Below are positions 45,501-57,631 of a stretch of DNA of 64,000 nt, piece after piece. The first letter of the stretch is position 1. Each line of letters opens with the position of its first letter. The position numbers and the translations under genes were made by a program. Origin of the DNA: Patiria miniata (taxonomy: Eukaryota; Echinodermata; Asteroidea; Valvatida; Asterinidae); NCBI RefSeq assembly GCF_015706575.1, contig NW_024037051.1:62001-126000 (forward strand), given 5' to 3'. Under the pieces are notes generated by a model. The model saw nothing but the letters and a program-made list of their open reading frames with translations, was not told where the DNA came from and did not search any database.

Positions 45501-45887
45501 TTGAGTAAATATTACTGAATTGAATTTTGTAACCCGGTGACACGGCTTAAAAAACACATTCCAGTCACTTTGGACAAACAGATTCGGAGAATAGCCCGAT
45601 CATATTGTGAACAAAAATCTCTACTAAAAATTCCATCTTTTGTCAATAATTGCATTGTTGTATAATCACGTTCGCTCACACCAATAGAAATAGTATCATC
45701 ACTCAGGATCGGACACAGTTTTCATTCAGCCTAGTACCCGTGACGTTGAGGTCCAAGAGGATAGGTATTCTTCGCAGTATTTAACGAATGCCGTGAAAGT
45801 TTTAAAAGTGTATTAAAACCACCTTCAAGGATTATCTTCTGCCGAATGACACCATTTCAGGCGGAATAATTTCACAGCGTGTTTGTT
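42501..45887. other. Intergenic with small inverted repeats and a (TACTCG)n patch
   Basis: GCCAAGTCGGTAATT is inverted at ~43030/43145 and AGTCGTTAGAT at ~43610/43710. A GTACTCG-rich patch lies at ~44670-44790. A diverged piece of the CCGGTG MITE may lie at ~42725-42850. No gene seen. Confidence 0.4.
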
Positions 45888-46056
45888 ACCGGTGTAGCAT
45901 GAATTTGGGTTTTATGAAATACGGACTCATTGGTGGTATTGCGCATGCTCATGCATAGATAATTAGGAGAGGGACCGGTCACGTGAGAGGGTTTAACCAA
46001 TAAAAGGGAAAAAGAGTCCGATTTTCATACGAGTCCGATTTTCATATGACACCGGT
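45888..46056. mobile_element. Short MITE with ACCGGTG/CACCGGT ends, second copy
   Basis: Nearly identical to 13281-13449, with ACCGGTG..CATGAATTT and TTCATATGACACCGGT as inverted ends. Confidence 0.65.
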
Positions 46057-46504
46057 CGTATTTTCACGTTAGTAGGTTCGTTTAGGGTAATTGTCAATGT
46101 TTCCACATGCCTTTAATGTTCATGTGCATTTTCGTTTTACAGTGAATGTGAAACGATTAAGAAATGGGTTTTATACCTCACACGTTTCTCACTCCGCAAT
46201 TGCTAATCTAAAAGAAACAGTTTTTCAACAATGCCCTCGCGCCAAATACTTTCGAAGCTTTTTTTCCAACTTGAAATGAGTTGTAACTTTCTCAAGAGAA
46301 TCTTAGAATTTTGTGAACTGAATGGAGAAGAAATTGCAAAGAAAAACATATCAAAATCGCCATTAATGTTTCAGAAATTAAATAGATTACTAACCATGTT
46401 CCTCTATTCAAAACACAAAATCTGACAATAAACATAGTTTCAGTTTTGATTTAAATAATTGAAATCTCATTCGTATTTGAATGCTTGTGTGTAATCTAAA
46501 AGTG

Positions 46505-46625
46505 GTGGACAGCCGTGTTAGTCAGGCAAATATATAAAAGTAAGGTAGCCTTTAAATGACAAACCAGAGTGAAAGTGTGCATAAGCTTTCGCAGCTTCAA
46601 CTACTTCATCAGATGCGCGTAATCT
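46505..46625 (-). mobile_element. Penelope-like or LINE-type 3' fragment with hammerhead-like core
   Basis: Minus strand has CTGATGA, a 5-bp stem (GUAGU/GCUGC) with UGAA loop, then GAAAGCTTATGC, and further on GACTAACACGGCTG. CTGATGA plus GAAA around a stem is the hammerhead ribozyme core layout, known from Penelope-like retroelements. Self-cleavage is not shown. Confidence 0.4.
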
Positions 46626-47257
46626 GTAATTCTTACTAAGCTCAATAGCTTCCAATGTATTCCATGGACAGCAATACAATGGGTTCTTTTACTCCTTTTA
46701 GTAAAACTGGCAAAACCTCTGATAGCATGGATCAGTTTCATTAATTCTGTTTTTAGATAAATGGACGAACATGCTCTTTTGAAATATACTTCACTAGTGT
46801 TTCAAATTTGATTGCTTTTTAAGAAGAAAAATCATTACTTCGGGTCACTTTCTTTTTGACTCTCTCTGTATATTCTCGTCGTTTGAGTCCACTGAATTGA
46901 AAAAGGCGTTTGGGTCTGGATGGAAATACTCTAATAGTTCCTCGATCATCAATCACAACTCACCATACTAACTCAATCTAGGCCATGTTAATTCGAGACG
47001 TTTTTGAATAAAGCACGGACCTTTTCATGACATTGGCTTACCCAGAATGTTTCAAAGGGTTGGCCGAAGTGGATTTTTGACGTGTGGGAGTGGTTGCGGT
47101 AATGAAGTCAACGTAGAGAAAACACAGTCTGGTTGTATACTACCGGGGACCAATACGCTTTCTTACTTTGTTCCTATTGTTTGGCATTGTATTTTTTTCT
47201 TGACATGCATGTCCCATGAGATTTGTACATTAAAAGTTATGAGGACATGGGATCTTT
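46626..47257. other. Intergenic, little seen
   Basis: A TTTCTTTTTGACTCTCTCTGTA piece near 46850 resembles a mariner end (compare GATACAGGCTGAGTCAAAAA at ~50950). No gene. Confidence 0.35.
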
Positions 47258-47541
47258 GGGGAGTCAGGTTGGCGTAGCGGTATATTCCTCGCCTTCCACC
47301 GCTGTGACCCGGGTTCGAATCACGCCTGGGCCAATATTTGGATTGGGTTTTCAGTCCCTATACCTGATTCCGTGGGTTTTCCCCGAAATATTCTTTTGGG
47401 CTTTAAGTTCCTCCCAACTCTAAAACTGTAATGTCTTCTCATTGTCTACTCTCTACAGGTTTCGTCAGGCTTTCGGCCTTCAGTGCCTAGGGCACTTTTG
47501 AGGAATCCTTGGTTTCATTACCAGAAAGAAATAAAATAAAT
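47258..47541 (+). repeat. tRNA-derived SINE, family A, full length
   Basis: Head GGGGAGTCAGGTTGGCGTAG (A-box region), B-box GGGTTCGAATCAC, a ~200-bp body and tail AAAGAAATAAAATAAAT. Same family as 26661-26945 and 35474-35655. Confidence 0.8.
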
Positions 47542-47615
47542 ACCATTCCCCACCCTTCCCCGTTTTTACTTTTTTAAGCTCTGGCAGGAGCTTTCTACAT
47601 ATCACATGGTGATCG

Positions 47616-47642
47616 GTCTGTCTGTCTGTCTGTCTGTCTGTC
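47616..47642 (+). repeat. (TCTG)n microsatellite
   Basis: About seven TCTG units. The flanking TTTTTAAGCTCTGGCAGGAG recurs at ~55500 and ~56765, so it belongs to a dispersed repeat. Confidence 0.9.
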
Positions 47643-48984
47643 CGTGGAAAATTGACTTAAAATATAACTACAAAAAAAGCTAATCTAGAAATATATCTAA
47701 AGTATGGTGTTCCATATGTGCCATTGGCCTCGCATTTTTGGGCGTCGCATTTTTAAGCTCTATGGCAGGGATCATTTTGATATATTTCATGCAAGAATTT
47801 CATGCAAGACGGCCAGAACTTATTGTGCACTCGCACTTGTTTGTATACGTTTTTGAGATTGGTGTCGTTTCGGACCAAAATTTAACCTTCGTTTACTGAA
47901 ATACAAGTAAAGAATTTACCCAAGTGTAACGAAAGTGCTGATGCCCTGAACGTGTAAAATCGCGCGTACCCCGAAATTCACGGCTTAACGCACACACAAT
48001 GCAGGCACAGAAATGTTTCCTAAAGCAATATAAAAGGTTGCAAACCACAGATATAATTAAAAATCTACGCTGATCCTCCAGAGAGTATTCCCCAACAATA
48101 CATTCCGGAACCCTTATTTGGTTTCGCTTTGGGCCCATTGGGATACTCCACTCACTTGTTTGAACACGCAAAGCTGTCAAATCGAATAAAACCGATTTTT
48201 TTTTTTTTTTTTTTTTTTTTTTAGTAGTACAAAATACAAATTAAGGTGTTAAAACGCACAAAGGGTGTTTTCACTGAACAAAATCACGCCAGAAAAAAAT
48301 GCACACACGATTGAAAAATAAGTCAGTGTGCTTAAAAAAAATAGTCAGGTATTAATTGTGGGAAAAGCTGGGAAGTTTGTTCAAGCAGAAAAGTGGTTGT
48401 GCTACGACGTGTCGGGGAATAATAGCTTTGTGGGATCATCTTATTAAGCCCGAATTTGAAAAATTGACTGCAAATTTTCCCAGGTTTTCACTTCGATAGC
48501 GTGAAGGAACTTGCTTGTTCTGAAGGTCAGAACCTGTACCCACTGACAAAGCTTCTTTTCAATCCTACTATAGGGAAATTGTTCAACCAACCCCAACCTT
48601 TGGATCATTGTCAAGTATTGATCAACAGCAAAGCTGTCAAAAATTGACAATAAAAATTCGCTGTGCAAATATACCAAGGGCCGAAGGAATGGGGTTTTAA
48701 CGAGAGGTCGAGTACGCATTTGATGTACAAACGACAGTAGAAAAGCTCAGTATTTTTTTATAATTGGGTTGCGCCTTTGACCAACGTCGTTTCACTGTGC
48801 ACTCAGTATTTTCCGAGGGCTTGCGAAAAAGGGGGCTTACGTGCGCGGAACTCGAACTCTCCTTGCCAGCAATGCAATCAAAGTTCAAGGCAAGATGCAC
48901 ATGTAATTGAAAGTGGGTATCTGAGCTGGTTTCTTTTTTTGGTATCAATTGCCAGCAGAACACAAAAGCTTAACACGTGTAGCC
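47643..48984. other. Intergenic, no gene seen
   Basis: Contains a ~23-base T run (48199-48221). No recognised domain in short ORFs. Confidence 0.4.
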
Positions 48985-49275
48985 CATGGGCGTCGCCAGG
49001 ATTTTTTCTAGAGGGGGCAAAACATATTTTACCCCAAAAAATCCCGTATTTCTCAACATTTTCTCTCGAATTATCAGTTTTAGAGGGGGGGCAGGGACAT
49101 TTTGTCCCCCCCCCCCCCGTTAAATTTACACCACTATGACTTCGCGCCTCTTTTGCTTTTCTTTTTTCTCTTTTTTTTCTTCCTTTTTTTTTTTTTTTTT
49201 TTTTTTGCTTTTCCGGGGGAAGGGGGGGGGGTGGGACAACCGCTCCCTCCCCTCACCCCCCTCGCGACGCCCATG
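48985..49275. mobile_element. hAT-type MITE, CATGGGCG family, with 8-bp target duplication
   Basis: CATGGGCGTCGCCAGG and GCGACGCCCATG ends, flanked by GTGTAGCC at 48977-48984 and 49276-49283. Internal poly-C, a T-rich stretch of over 20 bases and poly-G. Confidence 0.9.
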
Positions 49276-49283
49276 GTGTAGCC

Positions 49284-51181
49284 TGTACAGCTGGACTGTG
49301 GTCATCGTTTTGTACAATAGTTACCGAATGCAACCCTTCCTTTTGGGAGATCAATCAACGTTTGAACTCGCCCTCAGCCACTCTATTCTATATTCAACAA
49401 GACAACCTTTCAATCAAAGTTCAAGACTAGATAAATGAAGGTGACCTCTGATTTTTCTTCTTACTTCAAATGCATGGAGAAAAAAAATAATGAAAATTCG
49501 ATAGGCATACGTATGAACCTGCATGAAAAAAAGGTGGGAAAAAACCCAACTTGTCAGAACAGCCAAAGTTAGGGTTAAGTTTCGAGGAAATAATTATCAT
49601 GAGTGAAGTTTGAAGAACCCACTAGGGGGATAATATACCTTATTTTAAGGTCATTAGTAGGTGAATTTATATACATGTACTCCTCTGTTTTCTGTTCTTT
49701 CTTTCTTTTGGGAGGGGGGGGGGGGGCTTTAAAAAGCTTGTTACCACCAATTCATCAACACTTTCCCCCATGCCGAGAATTTATAGGGGCCACATCGGCT
49801 TTATACGTTTGAAATCAAAATCATATTAAACATAAAAAGTCCATGGATATTGAAAATTTAAAAAAAAATCCCAACTTTTCTCAAGTGTAATCAAGATTAA
49901 AGATCTTGTCCCAAATTCCCTAAATAACCTTGGCAAAGATTAGATACCAACAACCAAGACAAACGAAACATAATTATGAAACTGAAAACGCTCTCTGGAA
50001 TTTCAAATCGTAAAATCTCTAACCTCCCTGAAGTAACTGCTCGGTTATGCTTCATATCAAGCGAATAAAAGCTAATAACAAACCTGTTTCAACTTTCTCA
50101 TTTCAAGCGCCCGTGGGAACAGTGCCACATAAAAACAGCCTTTCGCAACTATCCTCATGTGTAAAGTTCGTCGCACAACGCAAAAACGAGTCTGGTGTTT
50201 TGACTGTGGAAAAGAAAGGCATGACCAAAAAACGTACCTGTTTGGAAGACCCCAACTCGACTTTCAATGCAGCAAAAGAGAGGTTTTTAACAGGAATGAG
50301 GGATGAGACGGCAAGTTAAAGCACTGGAAGTGAAGATAAGTTCCTTTTGCGATGCAATAAATGGTTGGGCGTTAAACGCAACATCCACCGCAACCTGTCG
50401 CCCCGTATCTGTTTCGTTGAGCAACCACTTACCCAAAACTTCTACCTGTGGGCACTGGGCAAGCAGCTGAGCGAACGGTGACCAATGGAACAGAGGTGCG
50501 GTGCACAGTGCAGTGGGACAACTCGGCTTTTATGACTACAGTGCAAGGGGGAGGGGCCTACATGCTTGAACAATTTTGAACTCGGTAAACTTTCCGCAAT
50601 GTCTATTTGTATTTTTATCCGCGCTCTAGAGAATTGTTCCCCGTTGGCCTGGCTTTAGTACGGGTTATGGCCGTGCGTGCCATACTTTTGGTGAACTCGC
50701 CCTACTCTTAGAATGGCATGCATACCATGCGATAAAATCTCCGGAAAAGAGAATCGTTTGATGTGAAATCAGACCGCCATAGACTTGCACTGGAGCTTGA
50801 AAGACGTTAGTAAATTACCCTTGCCTGTAATGTCGTTTTTCTTCCAAATGCCTACCCCCCCCCCCCCCCCGTATTAACGCATACCGAACATGTATGAAGC
50901 ATTTTCTGTCCCTTTTGTACGGAACCCCGTGAGTGCCATTCAAAGATACAGGCTGAGTCAAAAAAGAAAGTGACCTGAATTAAATTTCTTTTGATACACA
51001 AATGAAGTATTTTCTTTCACTCATCTGAAAAAAAAAAGAATTAATGAAATTGATCCGTCAGAAGTTATCAGGTGTTTTACTTTAAAAAGTATGTTTTTTA
51101 TTTCATGTTCATGGAATGCCATTGGAAGCTATTGAGCTGAGTGAAGTTTACAGAATACATGCAAGCATTCAATTTCAAATG
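49284..51181. other. Intergenic, no gene seen
   Basis: Open frame 50047-50319 (+) has no recognised domain. A mariner-like end (ACAGGCTGAGTCAAAAAAG) lies at ~50949. G-run at ~49713. Confidence 0.4.
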
Positions 51182-51193
51182 AGATTTTAATCA

Positions 51194-52088
51194 ATCAACT
51201 TTCACTCGGGATGTAGCACACTGAGTATACAGTGTTTAAATACGTTGGTGAAGGGCAAAACTTAATTTGATTTACATCACCCGACGCAAAAAAAGTCCAT
51301 GTATGAATAGTTAATGCAGTACCCGCTGCTATGTACATTAGATTCGAACCAGCCAACCGATCCCGTTAGCTCGGTGATCGAGTGGTATTGACGTCTGCAC
51401 TAGAAAACAGGAGGTCGTGGGTTCAAGTCCCACCCGAGTGATTTTTTTTTCAACTTTCACTTGGGAGGTAGCACGCTGAGTATACAGTGTTTAAAGGGAA
51501 TGTACATCATTGGCTTTTGCTGTAATTTTCAGAAATGAACAATTTGAGGGGTTAGTATAATAGATCAAATATTGTTACACCGACATTATTTAATTTTGTG
51601 TTCGAAAAGGTTGGAAAAACCAAGAAAAACTGAAATGTTCATGTAGTCTGGTTCCCTGACTCCACAAAAGATAAATGTATCAATTTATAGATGATGGAAA
51701 AATTGTAAGGCAAGGGAACCAGTCTAGCTGGCCTGCACCCGTTCATGAACATGTAACCAATAGCAAACAAAATTTGGACTGAGAAAATGGTAAATTTGGA
51801 GCAGTAGTTGAAAAATAGTTAGGTTTTTCCAACGCTGGTCGGCCGACCACCGTTGGAAATGTATACAAAAATACCATTTTCTTGAAAATGACTTCACACC
51901 ACGTGCCATAATTTTACAAGATGCTTGAGACTGTCATTTACCAACATCCTAGTAAGGTATTTCGTAAAAACTTGGTAGTTTTATTTTTCGATGTTTGCAA
52001 ATGTTGTATATTCCCTTTAAATACGTCGGTGAAGGGCAAAACCTAATTTGATTTACATCACCCCGACGCAAAAAAATCCATCTTATGA
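51194..52088 (+). repeat. Dimeric tRNA-derived SINE (family B) with 12-bp direct repeats, carrying a MITE
   Basis: AGATTTTAATCA flanks the unit at 51182-51193 and 52089-52100. Inside are a body unit (CAACTTTCACTCGGG to CGACGCAAAAAAA), a tRNA-like head at ~51363-51440 (TTAGCTCGGTGATCGAGTGG, GTGGGTTCAAGTCCCAC), then a second body unit interrupted by the MITE at 51495-52016. Confidence 0.7.
51495..52016. mobile_element. piggyBac-type MITE, family 2, copy B, with internal empty-site control
   Basis: TTAA at 51491-51494 and 52017-52020. The undisturbed SINE body at ~51229-51245 reads GTGTTTAAATACG, exactly what results if the element and one TTAA are left out. This proves both the ends and the duplication. 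Confidence 0.92.
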
Positions 52089-52100
52089 AGATTTTAATCA

Positions 52101-52637
52101 GTTGAGTCAAGACTGAAACATTATGTTTACTATCAGATTTTGTGTTTTGAATACGAGGAACAAGCCAGCTTTTTTCCTGAAATATTGATGGCGATTTTTG
52201 TCTGTTTACCTTTGCAAGATTTCGTTCATTCATGGAGGTGGGGAAACGACCATATTTCTTTGTATTTAATGGATATTCATAGGACGGTAAATGATCAGTG
52301 GTGGACAGCTGAATCGTGTGATCTTTTTTATTAAAATAAACATAATTTTGGAATAGAGTATACAAATTACGTGAGCATTTCACAGTTACTAGTCAATAAC
52401 ATGTACTTTATCCCTTTTATTTTTATGAAATGGAGCGAGCCTATTATTGTTTTAAAATTTGTTTTCTAATTCGGTCGCTTTCCGTTTGAGTCACGTGATG
52501 TCGTACGTTTGTCCTTTGTTTGTTCCAAATATTACACAAAAACTAATTTTTTTTTATCCTCTACAGTTTTTGTTTCTGATTTTACATCTAATTATAACTG
52601 TCACACCTCAGAGTTGAGGATCAGTATCAATATCAAT
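52101..52637. other. Intergenic, no gene seen
   Basis: AT-rich. The minus frame across 51949-52383 overlaps MITE and SINE sequence and is not credible as a gene. Confidence 0.4.
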
Positions 52638-52775
52638 CATGGGAGTCGCCAGGAGGGGGCAGGGGGCGCTTGCCCCCCCCCCCCCCCCCCCCCCCCCCCG
52701 GAAAAGAAAGGGGAAAGGGAGAAAAAAGAGGGGGGAAAGAAAAAGGAAAAAGAAAGAGGTGCGAAGTCATATTGC
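52638..52775. mobile_element. hAT-type MITE, CATGGGCG family, right end lost
   Basis: CATGGGAGTCGCCAGGAGGG left end and C-run, then a purine-rich stretch and GTGCGAAGTCATATTG shared with 5243-5476. No right end. Confidence 0.5.
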
Positions 52776-53568
52776 TGTTATTTTAATGCACATTTCAACA
52801 ACATGGCCTATACAGGCGTCCATATTTAAGGAGACAAACAGAAAGTTAGTGTTGTGTCATTTAATAACTTTAACTTTCACACAAAACACCGGATTTATTA
52901 TTTATTAGTCACCCAGTTCTTCCTCGGTTAAAATTGCAAAACGAGCACCACCGGTCGCCATTTTGATGTAGTATACAAATATTGAGTGGCTCATAGTGAA
53001 AGGGGAGGAATATTATCGCAATGTAAAATCTGAACTTTTCTATTTCACGAGGCGAATTCACAAATTAAAGCCACTCAATAGGCCTATATTTGTTTTATAT
53101 AACTGACATATAGATCCTTGTCATTTGATATATTTGAACTTTTATTTCAACATAAACATGTAGATCACGTGGCATTCATTAATCGAAAAATTGCACGGCC
53201 TGCGTCATAACCGTGCATATTTGGTTCAATTCACCGTGCATTTTCGTCCCATCCCTTTTGATCTATTGCACGCCGCGTGCACACTAAGACGCGCTGCGGC
53301 TCGGCGCTTTGCGCTACTGAGACCACATCATGCGTTATAGCAGTACAAACCTTGCCTTTGAAGTTGATGCAGTTGCCTTGATGCTTTTTTTTGCATTGTT
53401 TTAAGAACTTACAATGTTAATCTTCATTATTGTCGATGAGTTGACTTTTAAACCTTTGTTAGCTTTGAACAAGCTGAAAAAAAGTAGTGGATATGATACA
53501 ATTTTGTGAGTTTTGTTTGTTCTAAAAGTATTATCCTTCAATCGAATGAAAAAGATCTACTTGGATGG
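52776..53568. other. Intergenic, no feature seen
   Basis: No repeat shared elsewhere in the window and no coding signal. Confidence 0.4.
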
Positions 53569-53716
53569 TATATAAAACAAATAATGAATGTTTTGCATTC
53601 GTGCAATGGTGAGAATATTTTCATTCGTTGAAAGATAGAATGTTCCATTCAATCTTTCAACTCGTGAAAATATTCTCACCATTGCATTCATAAACATTCA
53701 TTATTATTTTGTATAA
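53569..53716. mobile_element. Palindromic MITE, second copy
   Basis: TATAAAACAAATAATGAATG arms mirrored at TCATTATTATTTTGTATA; same plan as 20036-20206, including TGCAATGG/CCATTGCA blocks. Confidence 0.7.
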
Positions 53717-54084
53717 TATTAGGCTTAGTTTTAAAACTGACAAAAACTAGTTAAAGTGTGGTAGATTTGACAAAGCTGTATTACGGACACGGTAAACAAA
53801 CTCCATCTTACTTCCGCTAACGCACCCATCTTCGTAAACATCGGCAATCGTGGACCCCCTATTGTCCCTAATCCTCATTCCTTTGTTTGTACTTTTTAGC
53901 AACAGCTCTATCATTGGTTTTGTACACGAATTCCAATCGTGGACGTTCGGTCAATCGTAGACGTGTTGTTTGTGCCCTAACCCTTTTGTCCTCAGTCCAG
54001 GATTGCCTAATAACTCGTACGTGCGAATTATAACTTGAACGTACGGGTTATTATTTACAAAGCGTACGTACGGATTATAAGTCG

Positions 54085-54205
54085 GACGTAGGAGTTGTAA
54101 GTCGTAAGTACTCGGAAGCACAAGTACTCGTACTCGTACTCGGCAACCTAGGTACTCGGCAGTACTCGGTACTCGGCAAAAAAGTACTCGACTACAACAC
54201 TGATA
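54085..54205. repeat. (GTACTC)n patch ending CGACTACAACACT
   Basis: Right-end fragment of the foldback repeat family seen at 37564-38028. Confidence 0.6.
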
Positions 54206-54539
54206 AGAACCCGTTATTATTATGACTATATTATTATTTATTAACATGAAATCGAAAACTTCACTCTGCATGTTGCCACTTAAATCATTGCCCCTTCCCT
54301 ATTCACATCTTGTACTTCCTTTCCTCTCATTAAGCCACTAAGGTGGACGATTATGTATGTTCCCTTCCCATCATGCTTCTGATTGTAAGAGGTGTTTGTT
54401 ACAATGTATAGTTATTGCATTCAGCAGCCATCTTTGAGGTATGCTTTAATGTTCATTCATTAACGAGATACTAGAAATAACTCCGCTCGAATGGAGTCCA
54501 TTAAAACGTACACAAAATGATTGAGATAACGACTACCTA

Positions 54540-54935
54540 GCTACAAGCTCACGACCAGAACACTCTTAAAAGTCCCGAGGTCAGATTCCTGGTCAGAATT
54601 GATCTGAGACCATTTAGGGTCCAAATTTGATTTCTCCAAGTCACTTTTGTTCGAGCAATTGTGATAACTACTAACAAGCTAAAACCTCACGACGAGAACA
54701 CTCTTAAAGTCCCAGGTCAGATTCCTGGTCAAAATTGACCCGAGACCATTTAGGGTCGAAATTTGACTTCTCCGAGTCACTTTTTTCGAGCAATTGTGAA
54801 AACTACTAACAAGCTACAACCTCACGACAAGAACACTCTTAAAAGTCCCAGGTCAGATTCCTGGTCAGAGTTGACCTGACACCATTTGGGTTAAAATTCG
54901 ACTTCTCCGAGTCCTTTTTTTTTTCGAGCAAGTGG
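54540..54935 (+). repeat. Three-copy ~137-bp tandem repeat
   Basis: Units start at CACGACCAGAACACTCTTAA near 54550, 54688 and 54823 (spacing 138 and 135 bp). Each contains CAGATTCCTGGTC and TTCGAGCAA blocks. Confidence 0.85.
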
Positions 54936-55657
54936 ACCCGGAAAGTGTCGTTTTGATTAAACACAAAACGAGTAAACGTACAAACCAAAATAAGTTTAAT
55001 TGTTGCACGTTCTTCAACCTAGGAAAATGCAGGTCAAAAATCTGGCCCGGATTCCAGGTAGATTCTTACCGGGTGGGTTTTCTTAACCTTGCGCAGCGCT
55101 TACAAAAAAACTTTACAACAACTCGTACTTTTCCGCACTACCCAAGACCCTATTCATAGCAATACAACAAAAAGCCACGTGCCAGACAGTTGCCAGACAG
55201 TGCGCTGGAAAGATAATTGACTGGCGGCTGTGGTATGCAGTTGTATGCAGTTATGAAGGGAGATGGCTGTGTCAAGTTACAGGTCTTTGTTGACGTTTCA
55301 ATTAGACTTGGCAGGAGGCCTGGTCGAAAGTTTGTTGACACGGCCTGGGTGAAGCCCTGGCTGTAAAGTTCATTAAACCAGCTTATTTGGCAAGGGTCGA
55401 ATGAGGATTAGATGGAAGGTGACCGTCATTGGCCCTCATTTTTTTTTTTCAAAAAATTCGGTTACCTGGGGCCCAAAGGGTCAACTCTGCGCAGGGTTTT
55501 AAGCTGTGGCAGGAGCTTCTACATGTCACTTGGTACTCGGTCGGTCGGTCTGTACCCGGAAAATTGACCAAAATAAATCCCCCAAGTCAGTTCCCATAAA
55601 CTATAACTACCAAATTTTAATTTTCCAAAAAAAGCGCTTACAACATTAATTAAATAT
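54936..55657. other. Intergenic, no gene seen
   Basis: A dispersed TTTTAAGCTGTGGCAGGAG motif (~55500) is shared with ~47580 and ~56770. No coding signal. Confidence 0.4.
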
Positions 55658-55661
55658 TTAA

Positions 55662-56582
55662 AGGGAAAATACAACATTTGCAAATATTAAAAAATAGATA
55701 TACCAAATTATTTTGAAATACGTTGCTGGACTGTTAGGCCAAAAAAAAAAGTCTCCGGTTTCTGGTATGCGCGCGCGTCGCCGTAGCCATGCGCGTCGGC
55801 AAAATGAAAAAGGTTTTTTTTCAATACAAGATGATGTTTCAAAACCGCCAAACTCACTGGTTTGACTGGAATTCTGCTGCTGCACAATTTTAACGTGTTT
55901 TTAGATGGGGTTATGATCGAGAATAAGATTTATGTGGCCTCTCTGGACTCCCATATATTTGCACTAAGTTTAGTCGGGCACCATTTGCAGTCATCAGCCG
56001 ACATTTGAAGCCAAAAGAAAAAAAAAAACAGGTAAAAAAAAAAAAAACGCCGCGTCGCCGCACCACTTTTGGGGCAAGCTCCATACCAGAAACCGGAGAC
56101 TTTTTTTTTTTGGCCTTAGTGAATGACAGTCTTAAGTATCCTGTAAAATCATGACACCTGGTATACTGTCAAGTTCAAGAAAAGTGGTATTTTTGTACCA
56201 ATTTCCAACGCTGGTCGACCGACCAACGCTGGTCGGCCGACCAGCGTTGGACAAAACTGGCTATTTTTCAAATAGTGGCCCCAATTGACCATATTTAGTT
56301 AAGCCGCATTTGTCTGCAATCGATTACACACCTATGAACGGGTACAAGCCAGTTAGACTGGTTCCATGACCTAACAATTCCCAATGTCTATACATTGCTC
56401 TGTTTCATCTTAAATGGAGTCAGGGAACCAGACTACAGGAAAATGATTGTTTTCTTAGTTTTTATAGCATGTACGAACCCAAAATATCAAAAAAGTCAAT
56501 GTAACAATATTTGCTAAATTTACTAATCCCCAAATCCATCCATTTCTGAAAATTACAGCAAAAGCAAATGATGTATATTCCT
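55662..56582. mobile_element. piggyBac-type MITE, family 2, copy C (reverse orientation), with nested insertion
   Basis: TTAA at 55658-55661 and 56583-56586. Reverse complement of copies A and B, interrupted by the Harbinger-type MITE at 55737-56115. About 540 bp without it. Confidence 0.85.
55737..56115. mobile_element. PIF/Harbinger-type MITE nested in the piggyBac-type MITE
   Basis: TIRs GGCCAAAAAAAAAAGTCTCC and complement (with GGTTTCTGGTATG inside), flanked by TTA at 55734-55736 and 56116-56118. Copies A and B show the uninterrupted site (TGTTGGTAAATG). A 3-bp TWA duplication is typical of PIF/Harbinger. Confidence 0.85.
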
Positions 56583-56589
56583 TTAAGAA

Positions 56590-57631
56590 AAATTGTAACA
56601 ATTTGGAAAGATGTTTATGATCGGTTTGTAAACGGAGGCAAAATATGTGCAGTAGTGTTATGGTCACATAGTCACGTGGTGTTTATCAATTTGCTATGAA
56701 ATCTAGGTATAAATCTAAAGTATGGTGATCCATATGTGCCATCGGCGTCGCATTTTGGGCGTCGCATTTTTAAGCTGTGGCAGGGATCGTTTTGATAGAT
56801 TTCATGCAAGACTTTCATGCAAGACGGCCAGAGAGCTTATTGTGCACTCGCAGTTGTGGTTTGTTTTAATTACTGCCAACGACTTTGTCCTATTTACACT
56901 ACAGGTACATTTATTTTCACAATATTTTAATCGGTATTATACACAGCACGGTATTATACAGAACAGAACATTATCCGAAACACAATACGTGAACCATAAT
57001 ATCATAACAGTCCATGTGTCAAGAAATTCATTACTTATTTACAAACATAATGTCCAGACAAATTTTCAATGACCACGAAATATGGTAATCATCCTTAGTT
57101 AATTAAAAGCGGCCATATTATTCTGTTTGAACTCCACCCTGGCATGCGTTGCCTTATCATTTCTTCGACTTTCATCAAATCCAGGGTCACTGTCATGCTT
57201 TTTTTTGTGGGGGGGGGGAGGGAACCACTCCTTTTCCGTCCGACCAATAGTAGGCTTTTATCTGGAAATTATCGGCAACCGTACATTTATCACATGAAAC
57301 AACGGTGTACAGCACGGCAAATCTTAGTTCACTGCTGAAGGCCCTTTGTTTCTGCATATGCAATGAATGATTGGCTGCAACACCTCCCGAAAAATCTTGG
57401 GCTTCTACATCCCTGCGACCCCCTTTGAAAATCCTGGATCTACCATTGTCACGGTCCTGCCCTAAGCAAGTACCGGTAATCGGTAAAGAGTACTTAGTTC
57501 AGGATCAACGCCGATTCCTTGCTTATACCCATAAAAATGCGCTTCTCGTTAACCCAGGATTTTCCGCTGCACAGTTCGCAGGGATGCTCCTTTAATAATA
57601 ATGTTAAAAGCAGATGCCATAAAACTGGGCC
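56590..57631. other. Intergenic, no gene seen
   Basis: Holds a second copy of the GTCGCATTTT..AAGCTGTGGCAGGGATC repeat (~56745-56830, compare ~47735-47815) and a G-run at ~57209. Confidence 0.4.

Noticed and set aside
50047-50319. 90-codon plus ORF
   Set aside because: No recognisable domain, no splice or homology support; left as chance.
51363-51440. tRNA gene candidate with a good T-arm and poly-T end
   Set aside because: The anticodon arm does not form five pairs and the sequence is the head of a SINE; not a functional tRNA.
51949-52383. 144-codon minus ORF
   Set aside because: It spans MITE, SINE tail and flank; no protein family recognised.
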